Shown here in pieces: positions 10,372 to 21,120 of a stretch of DNA of 64,000 nucleotides; the first letter of the stretch is position 1; each line of letters opens with the position of its first letter. Made by a program: the position numbers and the translations under genes. The stretch lies in NCBI GenBank assembly GCA_977006965.1, contig OZ345376.1:1240001-1304000 (forward strand), read 5' to 3'. This stretch comes from Phymatolithon calcareum (lineage: Eukaryota; Rhodophyta; Florideophyceae; Hapalidiales). The notes under the pieces were generated by a model, which searched no databases, was not told the origin of the DNA, and saw nothing but the letters and a program-made list of their open reading frames with translations.

Positions 10372-10660
10372 GTTAAGGATTTGGCGAAACATCATTCTAC
10401 TGTGTATGAGAAGAATAAGCCGTTTGCTTGCGGGATTTGACATAAGAGGTTTGGGATACGTGAACATGTGTCTCGTCATGTCAGAAGGGTGCATCAGAAA
10501 CGTAAGACGTTTCGATGTGAGGTTTGTAATATTCAGTTGGCGAGTATGTATAATTTCCAGGGGCATTTGAGGACTGCTGTTCATCCCGCGGCGGTTAGAG
10601 CAAGGGGGATGCAGGGGGAGCAGACTGGGGTGGAAAGGGGTGGGCGGGGGTGCTACCATT
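10372..10660 (+). pseudogene. C2H2 zinc-finger gene fragment with a stop codon
   Basis: The plus-strand frame encodes tandem C2H2 fingers. There is a finger starting KPFACGI, a HVSRHVRRVH block, then a second finger FRCEVC...GHLRTAVH. The second Cys of the first finger is replaced by TGA at 10438-10440, a one-base change from TGC/TGT, and the frame is otherwise continuous. The N-terminal part of the open frame is antisense Rieske sequence, so the fragment is chimeric. There is no intact start or full-length protein. Confidence 0.75.
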
Positions 10661-11815
10661 AACTCCGGATAGGGTACAGCAAGGGAACGACGCAAGTGTG
10701 CAGGGTGTTTATAGAAGCGTCTTCACACCGAATTGTGCGTCGAAGCGGTATCCATATTGTAGCGCCAGGCTCACAAGAACCCGACGCTACTCTGCTCAGA
10801 GAAGACCGGAGGAGAGAAAAAGTGCGGGAGAGACAAAAAGAATGAATGACTGAAGTGGAGAAAGAAAGGAGAAAGAAGAGAAAACAAGAGGAGGAAAAGG
10901 GGGGTTGTAGAAATAGGCGTCTTGATGACGCGTGAGATGAATGATGAGAAAAGCAAAAAGAAGGAAGGGTGTAAAGCGTTGAGCGATTCGGCAACGCTGG
11001 ATGATGGCGACCTTGGATGGGCCGTCAACTTCAGATAGTGTACCGGAACGGAACAACACAGGTGTTCGGCGCTTTGAGAGAAGCGACTCCACACTGGCTT
11101 GTGCGGCGACGTGCTTTCAGCACGAGAACAGACGGCCAGAATCGACGTCGTCTGTTGAGGCGGCGACCTTGGAAGGGCCGTCGATCTTGAGGCGAACGCA
11201 CGAAATGAAAAGGAACGGATCTGTCGCTAGGTTCTCGCCGTACCGGCTTGCACGGAAGAAGAAGAGATCAGAAAGGGGTGGAAAGTCTCCGACTCCGCGT
11301 GGTCGAGGGAATTCACAGGCTTGATGCGTGTAGGATCCAAGCACTCGAGTCGAAATCCAGAAACCTCCACCTTCCTTTACTAAGAGGAAGGGACAAACTA
11401 TCTTATATACTACTAGAAAAGCGAAAAACAAAAGTTCTACATGCGCATGGGACACGTTGCATGTGTGGCCCAGCGGATCACCTAGACCAGGAAACTAGAG
11501 TCCCGTGCCTCTGATTCGGCGTTCCATGTGGATCACGATCAAAGTTCGTGGCGTAAAGTCGCGAGAAACAAAAGCGCTTACTGCATTCCTTACAGATTCC
11601 GCCTTGCTTTCGAGTCCGGGAATGGGGCAGCAACGGGAAAAGAAATGCAGTGGGCGCGCCACATATCGCCTTTAAGGCGGCGAACTTGGAAGGGTCGTCC
11701 ATTTTGAGGAGAGGGCACGAAAAAAATTGATGTGTCTGGCGTCTGAATCCCGCTGTACCGGCTTGTACGGCAACGAAGAATAGATGAAAAGGGGGAAAGC
11801 ATACAACTCCACGTA
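10660..11815. repeat. Four diverged copies of a roughly 110-150-bp unit
   Basis: The units begin near 10660, 10998, 11150 and 11666. They share blocks such as GGCGACCTTGG.AGGGCCGTC, a GTACCGG word and a CTTGTGCGGC word, in the same order and strand but with many substitutions. Purine-rich filler lies between them. I see no coding function; this looks like an old tandem or clustered repeat. Confidence 0.5.
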
Positions 11816-12153
11816 GCGTTTTGAGCGCTGAAAGACAAGTCAGGTCGTGGTGATTGAAAGACAACATTAATACAGTCTGATACTGTGCTTTTTCTGCAGA
11901 CTGTGAGTCCATGTTGTTTTCATGTCCAGTGCTCTATACACAGAAGTACGGCGAATGTAATAGCACCGTGGGTTGTGGAACCTACGTCTCGTTGCTGTCA
12001 TGGATACTTAATTATTGGACTATTTGTCCGTTAGAGAGTGTCTGAATGCTAGAAGCTTCTCAAAAACCTAGATGAAGGCCACAGTTGTGGAACAAGTTTA
12101 GATGAAAGGCAATAAAATCGTAAAAGTCTCAATAATACTACGGCATGTGAACA
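11816..12153. other. Intergenic region, nothing recognised
   Basis: I see no gene, clear repeat or RNA here. It lies downstream of the minus-strand two-exon gene and probably includes its 3' untranslated sequence. Confidence 0.4.
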
Positions 12154-14000
12154 TTAAAAAGTAACTACCACAGGTCCAGACGCATTGTCAGCAGATTTCG
12201 CGAGTGATCGAAAGTAATTCATCCAGTCCATAGAAGGTCGGCCGGTGAAAGATATAAGACCCACACAAAGATTATCTTGCAACAGCGACCGCTCTGGTCC
12301 CGCGACTCCCTGTTGCTCCACGCTAGAAAGAAGTGAGTCTATTCGTAGTACTTGTCTTGCCCATGGCACGCGGTGAGGCATGTTCATTGTGCCTGACTTC
12401 TTCACGTCTTCTGCCATAATTCCGTGAAGAGCCGAGTTCACTTTCATGCAAACAAAAGCAAACCCACAAACACTCATGTGATATATCGCATCTTCCTGTG
12501 GCTCTTCACACGTCTTCCAATCCATCTTCATGTTAGGTGGCAAAACTTCAAAAAGTCCTCCCAGAGCCTTTATCCGTTCCTTCGCTGCAACAGCAGACCC
12601 TTGCGCTCCTTGTCGGGCCCCAACACTTGCGCGAAGCCAAGAGCGATAGTATTTGCTCTGCTCGAAATGATCTCCACTGCTCAGACAGTCTCGGGAAAAC
12701 GTCTTGCGCAATTCTTTTTTGTGCCCACTTCCTGTTCTTACAGGGCAGTCATCAGGGCAGCATGCGAAAAATTCTTCTTTCTGTAGTGGATACTGAATGT
12801 CAGAAAGTGCAAATTGCTTTGCAGAACGAAAGCGGAGGCAAGCAGACTGACTTACAATTTGTCGAACCATAGCTTCGTGTGCTCTTGACTGTCCTTTTGT
12901 AATCGTGGCAAGAACTGTCAATGACTTTGAATCTTCCTTTTTCGCCGGAACAAGCATTGGAAGAAGCGCCAGTTGATGTACAGTCAATTCTGTCTCAGGC
13001 GCAAGACCAAGACCAAACTTGAGTGCTTGTCGCACTGATGGACAGTTTGCGTTTGCAGTTGCATTAAAAAGAGCCGTTCCATTCGCTTGAGGATGTAATG
13101 CCAAGCACGTCTCCAGCCGAATGTACTCCTGCAATCAGTGAAAGAGTTCATCAGTAAAAGAAAGAAAGAAGGAATGAACAGAAGATGAATATAGTGCAGT
13201 TGGCTTACCTGTGCCAAAAGAGAAATTTTCTCCAGTTGCAAACCTGAACGCTGCTCGTCTCTTCCATACCGATATTTCTTCAAAGATCGTACTTCTTCAA
13301 AGATCGAGTCAAGCCTTTCCATGTGCTCATTGTGCTGTTTAGTGCTCTCTTTGAAGAGCAACTCGAACTGTCGCGCTGTAATTTGCGCCGACATGTCATT
13401 GCAAGTAGAACCTGGGGCATGTCTTTTTTCAGTCACTGATGCGGAAATAACGGCATCTTGAGCTGCGGAAGGTGGCCGTTCCGAATGCGCAATAGGTACA
13501 GCAATGGCCTGTGGAGGTGGAGGTTGATCGGATGGAGGACGAGATTTTACCGTTCTCCCCTTGCCTTCTTTGTGCGTCGGTTTGGTTATTCTCGCAGTCC
13601 GTGGCTTCTTCGGCGGTTTTTTGCCTTCGTTGACACTCATTTGAGCGGATGCGGATGTGAATGGGAACGGAAGCGGCACCGTCTGCTGATAGTGGTGCAT
13701 TTGGTGATGGCCTGTGAGGCTCTGATGCGGATGAGCTATTATCTGCTGCTGGTCCGGTGTGTTATGTGCAGAAGGCAGATAAGGAAATGTCATGTGTGCC
13801 TGCACGGGAATGTGCTGATATCTCGGGGATGGTGGCCCGTGTATCGGTCTTTGCGAATGCAAATACAGAGCACGTTGATTTTCGATGGATCCATACGTCG
13901 CCCCAGGACCAGCGTACTGCGAGTACTCCAGCGGAAAGTTGTTGTTCGAGCGGGAAGCCCCGCTTGCGTCATGGGCATCTTCTCCGGATCGTTTAGTCAT
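12154..14000 (-). CDS. Two-exon gene, unknown function
   Basis: Exon 1 is 14000-13209 (264 codons from ATG 14000) and exon 2 is 13128-12154. The 80-nt intron has donor CACAG|GTAAGCC and acceptor GATTGCAG|GAGTAC, and the frame is preserved exactly, giving 588 aa. The first 150 residues are low complexity, rich in Pro, Gln, His and Ser. A Lys/Pro-rich basic stretch follows (KKPPKKPRTARITK), a possible nuclear signal. Residues about 205-260 are likely helical or coiled coil. Exon 2 encodes a compact region with a CCPDDCPVR motif and no family I recognise. The low-complexity, basic and coiled-coil order would suit a nuclear regulatory or DNA-binding protein, but that is only inference. No damage is seen. 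Confidence 0.75.
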
Positions 14001-14258
14001 TTAAGGATCGTTTTGGTGCCCGAGTCAAGGAAGTTTGGCCAGTTTTTCTGTGCAGGTGTGGCCGTTCGCAAGTCTGCGTTCCTTCTATATGGGAAAGCTA
14101 TCCTGTACATCATATCTCTGACGAGATTCGGTTGATTACATAATGCTCCCCGCTGTAGAAAGCAACTCTGTGGAGAGGTCGAGATCGTATTGCCAGGAAG
14201 GTGCTTTAGGCCAACGCCTTTGTGCATTTCAGATCTATGATAGATCTGAACATTCCAC

Positions 14259-14317
14259 CTGCGCTGTCCTTCAACTCAGTGGAAGCACTGCTTCCACTCA
14301 GTTGAAAGACAGCGCAG
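14259..14317. repeat. 59-nt near-perfect palindrome
   Basis: CTGCGCTGT..TTCAACTCAG pairs with CTCAGTTGAA..ACAGCGCAG around a GGAAGCA/TGCTTCC centre. A smaller palindrome, CAGATCTATGATAGATCTG, lies just upstream at 14230-14248. It could be a foldback remnant or a structured transcript end. Confidence 0.7.
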
Positions 14318-14692
14318 AGAGACAAAAACATGCATAGTTTTAATTTTTCATTTTAAATTACAGCATAAATACAGTCCCCGGCGATAGCCGTGCGCCCAAG
14401 AGTTTGGGGAAACCAAGGCAAGAAGAGTCGACGCGCTTCTCTGGGCAACGCCGATGCAACGCCGACCAAGAGCACAGCCGGGCGCACGTTGTTTACATAT
14501 CTCCTCCCATTTTATCCTACGCATGGGCTCTTTTGGTAAGCGGCGGGAACACGAAGCGCATGGCTGTATGCCTCGCAGCAGTATCTTTGGCGCCGAACAC
14601 GCCATTCGGCACAATGTGTAGGTGCGTATTGTGGGAGACACCAACTAGCACTTGCGCATGCATCTTTTTCTGCTTGTATTTACTGAGGGCGC

Positions 14693-16123
14693 TTGGACCC
14701 AGTCATGACGACCGCAGCATTCGTCTCCGTTGCGCCACTGGGTTCTCAATCTCGAGCAACCCATCTCCTGTCCTCCTTGCGGCCGCACGTCCCTGTCACA
14801 TCTCACCACCGAGCGGAGCGTCGAAGAGCCATCCGCAGTCCATCAATGAATGTCGCTCCTTCTCCAAACGTTGAAGCGACTACTATCCCAGTGTCAGCGC
14901 CTTTCGACTGGACGAATAGATGGTGCGCCATCTTATGGGCAGAGGACTTCGATTCCTCGAAACCGTACGCATTAAACCTCTGGGATCGCTCTCTGGTTAT
15001 GTTCCGCGACGCTTCCACGGGTCGCTTTACTGTCTCCGATGACCGCTGTCCGCAATCCGAAGGACGCGTCTACGTTTGCCCGGCAGGTGACACCGTCCTG
15101 GAATGTGGGTACCACGGCTGGACATACGGCTGCGCAGGGGCTTGCGTCCGGATTCCTCAGACAGAAGTGCTGGGCAAGAACGTGCCGATTCTGCAGGCTG
15201 CTCATATGCCGAGAGTTTATGAGACACTTGTTCGCATCGGAATCGTATTCGTGTGGTTTGGGGAGGACGAGGCCGATGACGGGAGGATGAAGCTGCCCGA
15301 GTGGTTGGAGAGGGGATATGTAACCAAAGACGTTTTTGTCTCGCGAAATCTGACGAGGATACTCCCATATGACTTTTCGACGTTCGATGAAAGTAAGTGT
15401 TGCTCTTCAGCTTAAGGCGGAATGATTTTAGGAGTGTAATCTGACGACCTTTTGTGTGGTGTTTTTATGTGATGTTATGGTGGTGCTTCGTAGAGTGAGT
15501 TGGCTGTCTGTTTCCTCTATTGGCTTGGTGCATATTATCTCCTGACGAACACTGACCATCTATGGGCTATTTTTTCTTTTTCTCCATCTCGCACAGTGTA
15601 TCGACTCCGCACATGTTCCCTTCAGTCATCACGGATCGGGCCAGAGTGACCGCAACAAAATCCATGCGAATGGCTTCGAACATCCGGAACCTGGTCAGGA
15701 TGGCGCATTTTCCGCTAGGTTTCGCCTCATTAACCTGGTTTTGTGCGAAGCGTGCACAATACCCATCCGAGTTATGTATGTTTCGCCGGTGGTGCGGGTG
15801 CGGAAGGTGCCGACCCGCAGTTCTCGCTGTTCACGATGGCCTCCCCCGCCGGCCGCGGCAAGGCGAGGGCGTTGACGTTTCTCGTCGCGCTCAAGTTGCC
15901 GTTACTAATCAGATTGAAGCTGAAAGTCTCGCAGCGCTGGTGGGCGCACACACAGACAAATGTGATATTGGATTCGGACGCGGAACATCTGGGAGGACAG
16001 GAGAGACGAACGCTGCGGATGGCGAAAGGGAACCTGGAGCGACACATCAGAGCGGAAAGCGTAGTCGCCGCAATTGTTTCATGGGCAAGATCTGGATTTT
16101 GTGAAAAAAATAAATATATTTGA
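14693..16123 (+). pseudogene. Rieske-type chloroplast oxygenase (PAO/Tic55-like) remnant
   Basis: The first 50 residues (MTTAAFVSV..., Ser/Arg/His-rich) resemble a red-algal plastid transit peptide. WTNRW..., LVMFRDASTG and SEGRV follow, as in pheophorbide a oxygenase-like proteins. The second Rieske motif CGYHGW is intact, but the first is damaged: the block between CP and SEGR is missing and with it the first cluster His. After YDFSTFDE comes a strong donor (A|GTAAGT at 15393) and a plausible acceptor at 15596. Downstream codons (TPHMFPS, TDRARVT) match the family's mononuclear-iron region, but the phase does not join cleanly. A further frameshift near 15740 leads to the C-terminal part (FTMASPAG, WWAHTQTN, LGGQERR). 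It would have acted in the plastid, but this copy looks inactive. Confidence 0.75.
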
Positions 16124-16202
16124 AAAGTTTCTGAAACCCAATTATTTCTAGCATGTGTGACAAGAGTCACTGTCACTGTGAAGTAGACGATGCGCGCTTG
16201 GT

Positions 16203-16385
16203 TTTAATTGGCTCCACACGTCGCGGCACATGAGGCACGGCGCAGTGCCATCGGCACGTGCCAGCTGCACGTACCTTGATAGTAACGACGTGCTCCGACG
16301 GCACCAGGGCCAAGCCACCGATGGCACGTGTGTCCCGTGCCATCGGAACCCCCAAAAGTTCCCAGATGATCATCATGATTTGTGG
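16203..16385 (-). repeat. Dispersed repeat R1, copy 2 (inverted)
   Basis: The reverse complement carries the same ordered motifs as 5928-6050: ATCATGATGATCATCTGGGAAC, then GGGGGTTCCGATGGCACG, then repeated GGCAC/GTGCC words. It is longer than copy 1. It has no coding content. Confidence 0.6.
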
Positions 16386-16767
16386 CCCAGGTCTTTCCAC
16401 GTTTTTTCTGTGCTTCTAACAACGCAGCGTACAGTATCACACAGTAAAATTTTGCCACGGTCTGCAGCACGGAACATCATGTTCCGTGCTCCACACCGTG
16501 GCACCGCACGCAGCTTCGGCACTTGGTCTTGCGCAAGAGCGAAGCATCCAAAACCCGTGCCAGTTTTGTTCTGATGCATTCGCGTTGCAATCATATGCAC
16601 CCCCAACTCGAAGATTACGAATCGGTGCGAACACGCATGGACATGGGAGCACGGCAACATTTTGGCCCGATAGTTATTTAGTTGATTTGGGCCAAAATGG
16701 TGCCGTGCTCCCCCGGTGGTCGATCAAGCAACTTCACGAATCGCCATCATGCACGAGAAAGCGAATA

Positions 16768-17165
16768 CAGTCAGACCTCGATAAATGGATGGGCAATGTG
16801 GAATGGTCCAATATTCTCAAAATCGAGGTTATTCTCAAGTCGAATTTTGAATCATAAGTTCTGGATCACACGTGTGCTGAACAGTAGCCATATTCTACTG
16901 TACTGTATGCCAATGGCAGGAGAAACATGAAAAGTACTTACAGTATTCTACGAGTGAGGATATGCTCCGTGTACGCTAAACAAAATTATAACAAAATTTA
17001 AGGTATGCCCCGTGACCTCGAACATGAAGTAATGCTCCTATCAAATATTCTAGAATCCTTTAATTTTCGTTAAATTTAGGAGGATACGGTTTTCGTGGAG
17101 CACTCGATTATGCTGCTAACCGAGGTTTTTCTAAAAAAGAGGTTCCATTTATCGAGGTCTGACTG
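16768..17165. mobile_element. Pogo/Tigger-type MITE with TA target duplication
   Basis: The 398-bp element has inverted termini beginning CAGTCAGACCTCGATAAATG (22 matching bases) at both ends. It is flanked by TA at 16766-16767 and 17166-17167, the signature of Tc1/mariner-pogo insertion. No transposase lies inside. The terminal CAGTCAGACCTCG resembles known Tigger-like ends. Its own mobilising transposase is not in this window: the other pogo-family copies here have different termini (G7-AC.TAAT). Confidence 0.85.
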
Positions 17166-17795
17166 TATGAAGACGGTATACAGTAACATGCGTCGGTATT
17201 ATTAGAAATCTAGAGCGCGGTCCACCCCTCGTAAAAAATTCTAATCCAGATTTCATTCACATGGGAAAGCTAGACGGGGACAAACGCAGAGAGGCTCATG
17301 CCGCATTTTCTGGACAGCCTTGTTTCGAGCTCGTATGAAACGAAAATGGCGAATTGGAAACGTTTCAATTGAGAGCTCGCGCAATAGGAAAATTGCTGGG
17401 GGTTGCAGGAAAATTCGAAATATCGAATAATTTGGTACCATTGATGAACAAAAATTTAACGGCAAGTGTGCCAGTATTTGCGTTTGGGGCTCGCTCTTTT
17501 CATAATGATAACACAAATTTTCAGTCATCATCATTGCTTTGCATAATAAAGACATTTTTTCAAGCAGCAGTTTAGTCAGCTGCTTCAATTCGGAGGTATT
17601 GAAATGCACGCAAGCTGTAATTTAACACTGTGTCCTTTTTGGACAGAGAAATGATACGTATTTCCAGTCAGATGCAGTGATGTTCCAACTTAGGCATGCG
17701 TCAGTGCATTCCGACATTCTATTGCACAATTGCTTGGTTGTTAACCCACTGAATAGACTTAATCGTTCAATAGAGCAAAAATTCGGCAAACGTTC

Positions 17796-18116
17796 GGCGA
17801 ACGTTCGGCTGTTTTGTAGCTGAATTTCTAATTTGTCAATTTTTATTGAGCTCCTACTCGTGAGTTCGCGTGACAGCCGAACAGTTTACTGCGAAACTTT
17901 GTCACGCATAGCTTGTAGAACATACTACGTCACAGCGATCTGGAAAATGTTCATGCTTTCCATAAAATTCGGTAGGTAAAATTTCGAAAAATCGCTGAAT
18001 TGCCGAACGTTCGGCAACTTGGACCAGGGAGTTGCGGGAAATCTCGTTTTTGGGTCCTATACTGTATGTAAAATAGAAAAAATTGGGCTCATCGTGAGAA
18101 GCACACTTCTTGGGAA
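17796..18116. repeat. Palindrome-rich segment ending in dispersed repeat R2 copy 2
   Basis: Repeated TTCGGCAAACGTTCGG, CGAACGTTCGGC and GCCGAACGTTCGGCAA words occur between 17796 and 18016, in both orientations. From 18023 to 18116 the sequence repeats 5839-5926. There is no gene. It may be the remains of a short inverted-repeat transposon next to R2. Confidence 0.5.
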
Positions 18117-18278
18117 TTTTTACTGCGTGATTCTCTGCGTTGTTTGGAGTAGGGATGAGCATCAACAAGATTCTGAAGTCTAATTCCACTTTTCATATCT
18201 CGGTTTCCGACAAGCCGCTCATGGGGTACATGTTTCCTGAGACGGTATCCGGAAACCTTGGCCGATCTGCCGTGCTGA

Positions 18279-19965
18279 TGTAACTACCAGTTCTCCGGTG
18301 CGCGACGCACGGCACGATGCGCCGGACGGAATGTGGTCATCGCGCGAGGAGAGGGCAATCGCATCGGTGGCGTCAAATCGCGCGATCCAGACGTCCGTCA
18401 CTTCAACTACTTTCGTCACTTTCCTGTGCATGCCGTTCTGTCGGATGCGAATCCGCCGCGGGTGCCGCTACAATCGCAGATCGATGACCTGTGGAAATTT
18501 ACTGAGGATGGGAAGGAAAGTCATTTGGTCTCGCGGCGACGCAAACATGCACCGACATGTCCGCATCAGAATTTCCTCTGTTCGGAAAGTGATCGCAAGA
18601 CGGCGGAGATGTTCCCACTTGACATTTTGAACGACAGGGTATACATACTGACGCGCACTTCGGCACGTCCGTTCTTCAAGCAGATGGCGGAGTCGGTCAC
18701 TGAGCAGACGCATCCGTATGTCACACATGTGGTCGGCACTGATGATACGGAGAGTAGGGATGGATATCTGCAGGGTTTGAAAGATGTTTTAATGTGTCAT
18801 TCCAAACGGCATCTCTTTGACTCGTCTGAAGTGTGTCGCAAGTGCCGTTCTCCTAACGGACAATGTGCCCCCGCCCCCAGTCTGGCGCATGTGAAGGAGC
18901 GTCAATTATACTTCGACTGCTATTGTGCGACGGCGTATCCCATGAGCGGCTACATGAACGACCTTCACTCTCGCATTGCGACCGGTTGGGTTATGTATCT
19001 CGACGATGATAATCTCCTTGTGGATAAATTTGCAGTCAGTGAATTTCTCGCCACCGTGCAATCGCTCGACGCTCTCATTGCCTTTCGCTCGCATCTAGGC
19101 CGTGTGACACCGACAGATGTGAATTTCAGACGTCGTGTGGTGATGGGTGATTTCGACTCGTCCAACTTTGCATTTCATTCCATGAACATGCGTCACGCCA
19201 CATGGTCATCATTACGCTGTGGCGATTTCCGCATGGGTGCGCATCTGAGCTCCACATTGCCGGTGCAGTGGGTTGATCGCTCGTTCATTCAGGCGAACCC
19301 TATGCGGTCCGCACTGGGCGGACTCGGAGGTCATGCCGACGTGTCGAAGGCAGCCGTCACGGTGGTGATCACATCCTATCAACCGACGGGATGGCGTCCT
19401 CTCTGGGTACGGCAGATCATCGCCGAGTACACGAGGCCAGGAATGGAACATCTGGTGCACAAGGTGCTTCTTGTGTGGAATAACCTGGAGGCGGAAGTGC
19501 CGGCAGCAGTTGCAAACGACAAGGATTTAGAGTCGATGAAAAACAGCTGTCGATTCGTCATAATTCATCCCGACAAAAACTCACTCAACAATCGATGGAT
19601 CGACACATTGAAACACATCGAATATGGTGGCGTTGGATGAATCGCGGAAACCACCATTGCGCGTGCTGTTGCCGGAGGAGAGTGTTGTGGACTTTTACTC
19701 AAAGTGCTGGACGAGTAGCAAGACTCTCACCGGGGGACTCGGGTTGCAGAGGGGACGGACACCGAGACGGAATGAATGTGTGAAGGAACTCATGAAAATG
19801 AGGGGATTGAAGCAGTTTAAAAGTATTGCTCATATTGTCACTTGCCTTCCGCGTGGGAATGCGCTGGTGAAGGAGGAATTTTTACCGGCGAATCGGTACA
19901 AGCAGATGAAGTCGTACGATTTTAGTTGTGGTCGTGGGGAAAATGGAGTTGATGCTGACCAGTGA
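18279..19965 (+). pseudogene. Two-domain glycosyltransferase (GT2-like plus GT64-like), frameshifted
   Basis: The frame is open from 18279, but its first in-frame ATG is only at 18609, so the 5' end is lost or lies in an upstream exon. Domain 1 resembles a GT-A fold transferase (RVYILTRTSARPFF, then GWVMYLDDDNLLVDKF with a DDD metal-binding motif). Domain 2 starts at AAVTVVITSYQ and continues to VLLVWNN and SLNNRW, the motif order of the exostosin-like GT64 family. Near 19635 a one-base shift moves the reading to the frame ending at 19965. At the expected LDDD of GT64 the sequence is LDES. If functional it would transfer sugars in the secretory pathway. The missing start, shift and altered motif argue that it is decayed. 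Confidence 0.6.
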
Positions 19966-21120
19966 TGTACGATCGAGGTTGTTCCACTCCTACTGAATGT
20001 TTAATAATATGCGCATGCCCCATGTCAAATTGGCAGCTGTTCTACGGTCTGACTTTTCTCCATGATACAAGAATTGACGTGGAAACCTGCTGCACGTCGT
20101 TCGAAGAATGTATCCCATCGGGGGAAGGCATTGCAGGGGAGGATGATTTTCAATACCGTGTACTTATCAGGCAGTTTTCGCTTGGTTCGTGCCCCCTTTC
20201 TTTCACTTTCTTCTTTCTTAGAGCCCGTCTATTCTTCTTCTCATCAACGTGAACAAGATTCGTAACATAGCAGCGTTGAAAGCAATCTGTTCTGTTCAGA
20301 AATGGCGACCGTGCATCACTGACAGAGTACGACTATATGAAACAGCGGATGCCGAAAGAGGACCTCCTTAGCCACGGTCTTAACTCTGAACGGATGGTCG
20401 ATAGTCACAAAGCAGCTTGCAATCGATTGTCTTTACTTTCTCAAACTGTTTTCACACGGAAGAGATGAGTAGACCGATGATGCATTCTGATGAGAAATCA
20501 GATTTGAACAATAAAGATCAATGGCTGAATTATTGACCTTGGAGTATCAAACCGCTTTGCAAAAGAGTCTCCGAGCTATTGTAACGTAATTTGGTCTCGC
20601 AGGACCTCGTTCATTCGTATTTCTCGTCCAACGCTTGACAAGTGAGGTCATCTTTCACCGCGGGTACATCACCTTTTTTCCTGTATCATACCGAGACATT
20701 CTCACATGTACAGTAGGTGGTCGCGGGGACGACTTGCCAGATCTGAACACATCGCAAATGGGCTGGCGAACCTTCGTCCATGCGAAATTCGCTCTGCGTA
20801 CAGCGCCGATGCGCACTGCCCCGAGAGGTGTACTGCAACGTTCAAGGAATTAGGAGAAGTAGAACGAGAATGCTCCAAAGCGATCGAATAACGCGGGCGT
20901 CAAAACGAAGTATTGTGTGACAGAAGCTTTTGAATGTCATGATGTTCCTCTATGTTCCATGTCACTCACCCCATGGGGCCGTCCAATGTTCCGGGCGAAA
21001 GAACAGGCCAGCGCCGCCGAATTCTCAACAAGGGCATTTTCCCAATACTTTTATTCCCTTTCCCGTCCTTCAAAAACACCTCTGTCCGCTCTCCACGCAC
21101 ACTGTGCATGCAGTCGCACA
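19966..21120. other. Intergenic region upstream of the GT92 gene
   Basis: No gene is recognised. An open frame continues upstream of the GT92 start to 20917, but its extra 68 residues have no family features and precede a clear signal-anchor, so they are treated as leader. This stretch must contain the GT92 promoter. Confidence 0.4.
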
